A DNA stretch of 7,564 bases from Bacteroidota bacterium (lineage in GTDB: Bacteria; Bacteroidota; Bacteroidia; B-17B0; Aurantibacillaceae): assembly GCA_025359355.1 (NCBI GenBank), contig JANYGR010000353.1:1-7564 (forward strand), given 5' to 3'. The position numbers and the translations under genes were made by a program. Below the pieces are notes generated by a model that ran no database searches, was not told where the DNA came from, and saw nothing but the letters and a program-made list of their open reading frames with translations. Shown here in pieces: positions 1 through 4,937 of the stretch. Positions within the stretch are counted from its first letter, which is position 1. Every line of letters begins with the position of its first letter.

Positions 1-1135
1 AAATTTCAGAACTCAATTTTTATTAGAAGCTTTAGTTGATTTGGATAAAAGCTTATGTGATCTTGGGTCAGGTTTAATGATTGTGAGGGGAAAGCCAGAA
101 TATGAATTATTTAAACTTGTACAAAAATTCAAGGTTCAAAAAGTATTTAGCAAAAAAGAAGTTGCCTTTGAAGAGAAGCAAACTCAAATGCGAGTAGAAA
201 AAGAACTATGGAAATTACATTGTACTCTCGAAACATTCAGTACAAGTACGTTGTACCATGCACAAGATTTACCTTTTGCGTTGAAAGATATACCTGATGT
301 ATTCACTAACTTTAGAAAAAGAATTGAAAAAGAATCTACTATTAGAGAAGTCTTTTTAATGCCTAGGACTATCAATTCTCCAGTTATTGATGAGTTACAT
401 TTACCCAGAATGAACCAATTAGGTTTAGAAGCCATTATCAAAGATTGTCGTGCAGCTATTGATTTTAAAGGGGGAGAAACTGAAGGCTATAAAAGATTGA
501 AACACTATTTTTTTGAAACGCAAGCTATATCTACTTATAAAGAAACTCGTAACGGAATGGTAGGCGAAAATTATTCTACTAAATTTTCGGCTTGGTTAGG
601 ATTAGGTTGTTTATCACCACGTGAAATTTATTATGAATTAAAAAAATATGAAGCTCAATTTTCAGCAAATGAATCAACCTATTGGTTAGAATTTGAATTA
701 CTATGGCGTGATTACTTTAGGTTTATGATGAAAAAATATTCGAATAAGTTTTTCCAGCAGGCTGGTATACAAGCTAAAACCGATAATTTGCATAAACATA
801 ATAAGGAATTATTATCAACTTGGATTAATGGACAAACAGGTATTGATTTTATAGATGCCAATATGCTAGAACTTAAATTAACTGGGTTCATGAGTAACCG
901 TGGTCGGCAAAACGTAGCAAGTTATTTATGTAACGATTTAAAATTAGATTGGCGCTATGGCGCTGCTTATTTTGAACAGCAATTAATAGATTATGATGTA
1001 TGCAGCAATTGGGGAAATTGGGCTTATTTAGCAGGCGTAGGAAACGATCCACGTGGAAACAGAGTTTTTAATATTGAAAAGCAAGCTAATGATTATGATG
1101 CCAAAAGAGAGTTCAGAAATTTATGGTTAACATAG
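1..1135 (+). CDS. DASH-family cryptochrome/photolyase, 5'-truncated by window edge
   Basis: This is the C-terminal 377 codons of a Cry-DASH flavoprotein; the reading frame is open from base 2 and continues off the left edge. The TTG at 41 is an internal Leu codon, not a start, because the upstream codons read NFRTQFLLEALVDL, which fits the end of the photolyase alpha/beta domain. In visible numbering, a FAD-cradle segment with YSTKF lies at 191-195, the LLWRDYFRF block typical of DASH proteins ends near 241, GFMSNRGRQNVAS is at 295-307, and DWRYGAAYF is followed by CSNWGNWAYLAGVGNDPRGNRVFN. By alignment with E. coli photolyase, the Asn facing FAD N5 (336) and the proximal electron-transfer Trp (340) are present, so the FAD core looks intact. 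Family members repair cyclobutane dimers, mainly in single-stranded or looped DNA, and some act in blue-light signalling; which applies here cannot be told. About 50-60 N-terminal residues, including much of the antenna-binding domain, lie outside. The gene converges on the B12-type MerR gene with a 39-bp gap. Confidence 0.95.
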   Translation, partial: NFRTQFLLEALVDLDKSLCDLGSGLMIVRGKPEYELFKLVQKFKVQKVFSKKEVAFEEKQTQMRVEKELWKLHCTLETFSTSTLYHAQDLPFALKDIPDVFTNFRKRIEKESTIREVFLMPRTINSPVIDELHLPRMNQLGLEAIIKDCRAAIDFKGGETEGYKRLKHYFFETQAISTYKETRNGMVGENYSTKFSAWLGLGCLSPREIYYELKKYEAQFSANESTYWLEFELLWRDYFRFMMKKYSNKFFQQAGIQAKTDNLHKHNKELLSTWINGQTGIDFIDANMLELKLTGFMSNRGRQNVASYLCNDLKLDWRYGAAYFEQQLIDYDVCSNWGNWAYLAGVGNDPRGNRVFNIEKQANDYDAKREFRNLWLT

Positions 1136-1140
1136 ATTTA

Positions 1141-1176
1141 CAAACAAAAATAAATAAACATTAAAGGTAAAATGTT
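1141..1176 (-). terminator. weak candidate terminator after the MerR-type gene
   Basis: Read on the minus strand, a 6-bp inverted repeat (AACATT ... AATGTT, 8-nt loop) overlaps the regulator's stop codon and is followed by a U-rich stretch (TTTATTTATTTTTG). The stem is short and nearly all A/T, so this is a weak intrinsic terminator at best. On the plus strand no U-run follows, so it does not obviously terminate the converging cryptochrome gene. Confidence 0.3.
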
Positions 1177-2062
1177 AATCTAGGATTTCAACTAAATCTT
1201 TTATAGATATAATCCGTTTAACGCGTGCAGGCAACTTAAATGAGATTTCTGGTAAATGACCTGAAACAAGCACCTTACCTTTTTTTACAGAGTTTGCTAA
1301 TTTATCAAAAAACAATTTTAATTCTTCTTCTACTCGAGGCGTAGTGATGTATGTATAAATATAATCAGGCGCATACGAATCACAAACCTGTAACACATCG
1401 TCTAAAGGTACATTTTGACCTAAATAAATAGTTTGATTTCCTTTTTCACGAATCATGTAATTAGCCAATAATAAACCTATTTCATGCATTTCACCTTCTG
1501 GTAAAAACAACAAAAATTTAGAATTTATGTTTTTTGATAACGATTGTTTATCTATAGCTACTATTATTTTTTGTCGAATTAAATTACTAATGAAATGTTC
1601 TTGCGCAGGCTGTATATTTCCCATTGTCCAAAGCATTCCAACCTTATCCAAAAAGGGATAAACCATTTTTGTAACAGTATCTACAAATCCTAAATGCAGT
1701 ACTGATGATGAAAATACGGTTTCAAACAATTCCTCATTCAGCTCGATCATTGCAACCACTAAATTATTTATTTTATCATCGGTTGACTGATCATTCTCTT
1801 GAAGATTATAGAATGAAGCCAATGCATCATTAAGTTCTTTGGAATTCATCAAACTGATTTTAGAAATCTTCAGTCCATTTTTTATTAAATACGAAATATT
1901 TAATAAACGCTTTAGTTGCTCATCATCGTAATAACGAATATTGGTATCCGTTCTACTTGGTTTTAATAATCCATAACGAACTTCCCAAATACGTATTGTA
2001 TGAGCCTTGATGCCTGAAAGTTGCTCAAGGTCTTTAATCGAATATGCTCCTATTTGTTTCAA
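1175..2062 (-). CDS. MerR-family regulator with B12-binding domain (CarH/LitR-like)
   Basis: This 295-residue regulator has a MerR winged-helix DNA-binding domain at about 7-75 (YSIKDLEQLSGIKAHTIRIWE, RYGLL.P.RTDTNIRYY). A helical cap follows at about 95-170 with an exact W-x9-EH signature (Trp145, Glu155, His156). The C-terminal cobalamin-binding Rossmann domain, about 180-295, has GEMHEIG, an ExHxxG variant of DxHxxG that supplies the lower axial His193. In CarH, adenosylcobalamin drives assembly of a DNA-bound repressor tetramer in the dark, and light breaks the Co-C bond and releases DNA; targets are often carotenoid or photolyase genes. The residue after the signature Trp, His132 in Thermus CarH and used in its light-state bis-His adduct, is Thr146 here. 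The start is TTG: an in-frame TAA lies two codons upstream and the next Met, at 71-72, would remove the HTH. A palindrome over its promoter suggests autoregulation. No carotenoid genes are in view. Confidence 0.93.
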   Translation of the reverse strand: MKQIGAYSIKDLEQLSGIKAHTIRIWEVRYGLLKPSRTDTNIRYYDDEQLKRLLNISYLIKNGLKISKISLMNSKELNDALASFYNLQENDQSTDDKINNLVVAMIELNEELFETVFSSSVLHLGFVDTVTKMVYPFLDKVGMLWTMGNIQPAQEHFISNLIRQKIIVAIDKQSLSKNINSKFLLFLPEGEMHEIGLLLANYMIREKGNQTIYLGQNVPLDDVLQVCDSYAPDYIYTYITTPRVEEELKLFFDKLANSVKKGKVLVSGHLPEISFKLPARVKRIISIKDLVEILD

Positions 2063-2070
2063 TATTTAAC

Positions 2071-2095
2071 TTCAAATGTAAATTAAACATTTGAA
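2071..2095. promoter_or_regulatory. perfect 9+9 bp inverted repeat, candidate operator of the MerR/B12 regulator
   Basis: TTCAAATGT at 2071-2079 and ACATTTGAA at 2087-2095 are exact reverse complements separated by 7 bp. The repeat starts 9 bp upstream of the regulator's start codon and covers the -7 element and most of the spacer of its predicted promoter. Dimeric MerR-family proteins bind such dyads, and CarH-type members repress by blocking RNA polymerase. An autorepression operator is therefore the simplest reading, inferred from position and symmetry only. Confidence 0.5.
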
Positions 2096-2103
2096 ATAGA
2101 AAA
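2073..2103 (-). promoter_or_regulatory. Bacteroidota-type promoter of the MerR-type gene
   Basis: On the minus strand TACATTTG (2080 to 2073) matches the Bacteroidota -7 consensus TAnnTTTG exactly. A TTTT (2103 to 2100), one mismatch from the -33 element TTTG, lies 19 nt upstream. The TTG start codon begins only 10 nt after the -7 element, so the predicted mRNA leader is a few nucleotides or none. The element is embedded in the inverted repeat at 2071-2095. Confidence 0.45.
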
Positions 2104-2129
2104 TAGTTTAGCATGAGTTGATAATTAAA

Positions 2130-2161
2130 ATACAATTAGCTAAAATCCTATTCAATTGTAT
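2130..2161. repeat. 8+8 bp inverted repeat upstream of the helicase gene
   Basis: ATACAATT (2130-2137) and AATTGTAT (2154-2161) are perfect reverse complements around a 16-nt spacer. It lies about 80 bp before the helicase start, in the 179-bp divergent region. It could be a second protein-binding dyad or a weak hairpin in the helicase leader; its A/T composition makes chance occurrence possible. I see no convincing -33/-7 pair for the helicase; the nearest -7-like string is TATATTTA at 2198-2205, with no clear -33 partner. Confidence 0.3.
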
Positions 2162-2241
2162 CACAGATAAAGTTCAACTAAAAACCTTACAAAACCGTAT
2201 ATTTACTCTTTAAAACATCATATTATTTATTAAACTTTATT

Positions 2242-3384
2242 ATGCCATTTTCTTCTCTTGGATTATCACCCGCTTTACAAAAAGCCTTAGCTGAGCAAAA
2301 CTATGCAAAGCCCTACCCTATTCAAACTGAAGCTATACCAGCCATTTTAGAAGGCAAAGATATTTTAGGAATTGCTCAAACGGGCTCAGGTAAAACTGCC
2401 AGCTTCGTATTACCCATATTAGAGCAATTTCAAACACAAACAACTACTAAAAATAGGCACATCAAAGCATTGGTATTAGTACCAACCAGAGAACTTGCCA
2501 TGCAGGTAAATGAAGTGTTTAAGACATTAAGTAATAAATTACCGGAAAGAACAAAAAGCTTGGCAGTGTTTGGCGGTGTAGCTATTAACCCTCAAATGAT
2601 AGCCTTACAAGGCGTTGAAATATTAGTAGCAACACCTGGGCGATTATTAGAATTAATTTCGACACGAGCTGTTTCTTTGTCTGCTGTAAAAATTTTAGTG
2701 ATTGATGAAGCTGATAAAATGCTAAATCTAGGGTTTAAAGAAGAAATGACTCAGGTATTTGGGTTATTACCTAAAAAGCGTCAAAACCTTTTATTTTCAG
2801 CCACACTGAGCGATGATTTAAATAATATCAACAGAAATTTATTGCGCAACCCGGTAGTTGTTAAGGTTGAAGAAGAGGTTAAAAATTTAGACTTAATTAA
2901 ACAATTTGCTTATTTAATTACAGAAGAAAAAAAAGGTCCATTACTTCGTTACATCATTAAACAAAATAAAATAAAACAAGTATTAGTATTTACGTCCTCT
3001 GTTCATAGAGCAGATGCAGTAGCTGTTAAGCTTAATGCTAACGGAATTGATGCTTATGCAGTTCATAGTAAAAAAAGTCAAGAGGCTCGAACGGAAGCTT
3101 TAAGTTTATTTAAATCTGGAAAAATAAGAGTACTCGTAGCTACTGATTTAATGGCGCGTGGTATTGATATTAAATTTTTACCTTATGTAATTAATTACGA
3201 ATTACCACGTTCTCCAAAAGATTATGTACATCGTATTGGAAGAACAGGTAGAGCAGAATCTTCTGGTGAAGCCATTTCATTGGTGAGTCCGGAAGAAGAA
3301 CATCATTTTAAAGTTATTCAGAAAAAAATGGGTAAGAGTGCGACTTTAATTGATGGCAATACTCTTGATTTAAAAGGCTTTTAA
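2242..3384 (+). CDS. DEAD-box ATP-dependent RNA helicase, RhlE-like, core only
   Basis: A 380-residue cytoplasmic RNA helicase that would unwind short RNA duplexes using ATP, as in ribosome assembly, RNA turnover and cold growth. All core motifs are present in order: Q motif with Phe3 and Gln28; motif I AQTGSGKT (45-52); Ia PTRELA (81-86); GG (111-112); Ib TPGR (131-134); II DEAD (155-158); III SAT (186-188); IV LVFTSS (248-253); V ATDLMARGIDI (300-310); VI HRIGRTGR (330-337). The string HSKKSQEART after motif IV resembles the RhlE subgroup (I/VHxxKSQxAR). The protein ends about 40 residues after motif VI, so it lacks the basic C-terminal tail that many RhlE, CsdA and DbpA proteins use for RNA targeting. 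The ATG has no Shine-Dalgarno sequence, only an A/T-rich leader (TTTATT before ATG). It is transcribed divergently from the B12-MerR gene and its stop overlaps that of the facing PAS gene. The specific cellular role cannot be read from the sequence. Confidence 0.95.
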   Translation: MPFSSLGLSPALQKALAEQNYAKPYPIQTEAIPAILEGKDILGIAQTGSGKTASFVLPILEQFQTQTTTKNRHIKALVLVPTRELAMQVNEVFKTLSNKLPERTKSLAVFGGVAINPQMIALQGVEILVATPGRLLELISTRAVSLSAVKILVIDEADKMLNLGFKEEMTQVFGLLPKKRQNLLFSATLSDDLNNINRNLLRNPVVVKVEEEVKNLDLIKQFAYLITEEKKGPLLRYIIKQNKIKQVLVFTSSVHRADAVAVKLNANGIDAYAVHSKKSQEARTEALSLFKSGKIRVLVATDLMARGIDIKFLPYVINYELPRSPKDYVHRIGRTGRAESSGEAISLVSPEEEHHFKVIQKKMGKSATLIDGNTLDLKGF

Positions 3385-3959
3385 AACGTTTTATTTTCAA
3401 GAGCTAAATAATGAGTTACTTGATGTTGATGGTTATTAATAGGAAAAATAGTAACTTCGCAATTATACTCCTCCTCGTTTTTTTTATAGTTTGTAATTAC
3501 TTCCGTAAACGGTAAATTAAGTCCTAATTGCTCTTTAATACGTTTTTGTGTTTCTTGACATGTATTTTTTCCTTGTAAAAATTTAGGGGATTTCCCTAAA
3601 GCATAATTAGAAGGATAACCAGTCATTCGAGAAAAATTTTTATTTACCCACTGTATCTTAAGTGCTGAATTTGTTAATACCAATGCATAGTATTCATTTG
3701 TGAGTATAGATTTCAAATTCGTTTTCCAGTCAAATTTCTCTTGAAATTTTTGAAGCACAATCATTTCTTTTTCTTTATTTGCCTTTTGAATTAATTGAGA
3801 TGAATGATCATTAAATATACCCCAACTCATAAGAGAATGTGGTTTTAATTCTGGCTGAATTATTCTTTGTTTAATTTTTTGGTATTCGTAATCATTTAAC
3901 GATTCTAAATAAATATCTAAGCACATCATATGTCTTAAATTATCTTGGTATTTACTCAT
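3381..3959 (-). CDS. single-domain PAS/LOV-like protein lacking the photoactive cysteine
   Basis: A 192-residue soluble protein with one PAS domain of LOV type at about 84-190 and no output domain. The N-terminal 80 residues, rich in charged residues and containing PHSLMSWGIFNDH, match no domain I recognise and look helical. In the PAS core, WVNKNFSRMTGY (104-115) precedes LGKSPKFLQG (121-130). True LOV photosensors read G-x-NCRFLQG here, so the FMN-adduct Cys is Pro125 and the preceding Asn is Ser124. Gln129 of FLQ and two flavin-contacting Asn (157 and 166, in NYKK and EYN) are kept. The late LOV Gln that senses flavin protonation is Glu188 (YLALE). Flavin binding is thus possible but classical cysteinyl photochemistry is not; a redox, ligand or protein-interaction role is equally plausible. 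Similar GKSPKFLQG PAS domains are common in Bacteroidota signalling proteins. With no output domain, it presumably acts by binding a partner. Its stop overlaps the helicase stop; the next gene upstream is 99 bp away. Confidence 0.85.
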   Translation of the reverse strand: MSKYQDNLRHMMCLDIYLESLNDYEYQKIKQRIIQPELKPHSLMSWGIFNDHSSQLIQKANKEKEMIVLQKFQEKFDWKTNLKSILTNEYYALVLTNSALKIQWVNKNFSRMTGYPSNYALGKSPKFLQGKNTCQETQKRIKEQLGLNLPFTEVITNYKKNEEEYNCEVTIFPINNHQHQVTHYLALENKTF

Positions 3960-4058
3960 CTAAATTTATTCTAAAGTATATTATTTAATTAACAACAGAG
4001 CAAGAGAATTGTTTATGGTTAAAATATATTTTTATAATAGCAGAAATGTCATCTACCG

Positions 4059-4841
4059 TTAAGAGTTTCTAATATTTAGATAAACCTTTCTAATAGTCAC
4101 AAATACTAATATAAAGGTAGTGTAACAAATAAAAAATGGGATAATAAAATCAATCAATCCACACGCTAACATAATAGCCATAATTAATAATTGAAACCCT
4201 AATCCATAAATAGAAATCATTGTCATAAACCAATTTGGAAATAAAATGATCTTATGCGCTTTTCTATCTAAAGTATAAATAATCTTATCATATATCCCAT
4301 ACAATATCAGATACATAATAAATAAGACATTAACCACTTTTTGATTTTCACCTAATAATGCCAATGGCCTTTTAGTTTCAAAAATTTTACTGGTTGTGTC
4401 TCCTCCCGCAGTATTTGTTCGTAAAATTACATAATAGTAATTATACAGAGTTCCTTGTAATTGCATACAGGCGTATGCGATCAAGCTCATCCACCATACC
4501 GATTTCGCAACATAACAGATAGATATGAAAAATAAAAAATTCAAGATGTTATCAAACACTGAATCTAAGTATCGGCCTATATAAGATGGTGTTTGTTTAG
4601 CACGCGCTAACTCTCCATCAATTGCATCAATAATTGATTTTAAGATCAGAAAAAAACCAGCAGCAACATAATAACCATTCAGAATACAATACACAGCTGT
4701 CAAGCCACAAACCCCAAACAATAAGGTAATATGAATGGCAGTTACTTTAGTATCTTTTAATTTCTGAGCACAAGCTATTGCTATAGTCCTTCCGTAGTCG
4801 GAGACATCAATAAATTTTTCTTCTGCTGAGAGTTTAGACAT
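4059..4841 (-). CDS. CDP-alcohol phosphatidyltransferase family membrane protein
   Basis: A 260-residue integral membrane enzyme carrying the complete family signature D-x2-DG-x2-AR-x8-G-x3-D-x3-D at residues 72-97 (Asp72, Asp75, Gly76, Ala79, Arg80, Gly89, Asp93, Asp97). In this family the four Asp bind divalent metal and the CDP moiety, and the last Asp is the likely base activating the acceptor alcohol. Products include phosphatidylglycerophosphate, phosphatidylinositol, phosphatidylserine and phosphatidylcholine, depending on the member. About six to seven hydrophobic segments are visible (near 33-52, 57-72, 98-113, 116-138, 168-185, 205-228 and 231-250), with a charged N-terminal stretch of 30 residues before the first, as in family structures. 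The acceptor cannot be predicted; I do not recognise a diagnostic PgsA, PssA or inositol-phosphate motif. It follows mgtA on the same strand after 96 bp. No Shine-Dalgarno sequence precedes the ATG. Catalytic metal use is a family property and does not by itself tie it to the Mg2+ pump. Confidence 0.88.
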   Translation of the reverse strand: MSKLSAEEKFIDVSDYGRTIAIACAQKLKDTKVTAIHITLLFGVCGLTAVYCILNGYYVAAGFFLILKSIIDAIDGELARAKQTPSYIGRYLDSVFDNILNFLFFISICYVAKSVWWMSLIAYACMQLQGTLYNYYYVILRTNTAGGDTTSKIFETKRPLALLGENQKVVNVLFIMYLILYGIYDKIIYTLDRKAHKIILFPNWFMTMISIYGLGFQLLIMAIMLACGLIDFIIPFFICYTTFILVFVTIRKVYLNIRNS

Positions 4842-4861
4842 TCAATAAACTTAAGAGTGCA

Positions 4862-4889
4862 ATGATAAAAGATTAATCTTACTTATCAT
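4862..4889. repeat. imperfect hairpin between mgtA and the phosphatidyltransferase gene
   Basis: ATGATAA (4862-4868) and TTATCAT (4883-4889) are complementary arms enclosing the self-complementary AAGATTAATCTT (4869-4880), with a 2-nt bulge. On the minus strand it sits about 20 nt before the start codon of the downstream gene. No U-tract follows in either direction, so it is not a standard intrinsic terminator. It could be an mRNA processing or leader structure, or a protein-binding dyad; the A/T-rich composition leaves chance open. Confidence 0.3.
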
Positions 4890-4937
4890 CATAACCTATA
4901 AAAGTTTATAATGTTTAGATAAAATAAGAAACTACGA

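Noticed and set aside
41..43. TTG as start of the cryptochrome gene
   Set aside because: The frame is open to the left edge and the upstream codons encode a Cry-DASH-like stretch (QFLLEAL), so this is an internal Leu codon of a truncated gene.
184..441. 85-codon minus-strand ORF inside the cryptochrome gene
   Set aside because: It lies fully antisense to a well-supported coding region and shows no recognisable domain; it is a shadow frame.
3397..3423. TCAAG ... CTTGA stem as a terminator for the helicase
   Set aside because: It is only 5 bp, lies inside the PAS coding region and is not followed by a T-run; not convincing.
3381..3959. Conventional blue-light LOV photoreceptor
   Set aside because: The adduct-forming Cys is Pro125 and the sensing Gln is Glu188, so the standard photocycle cannot be claimed.
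3960..4058. Promoter for the PAS gene (TTG about 20 nt before TATACTTTAG on the minus strand)
   Set aside because: Only a loose match to TTTG/TAnnTTTG in very A/T-rich DNA; possible, but not strong enough to annotate. Nothing else is visible in this gap.
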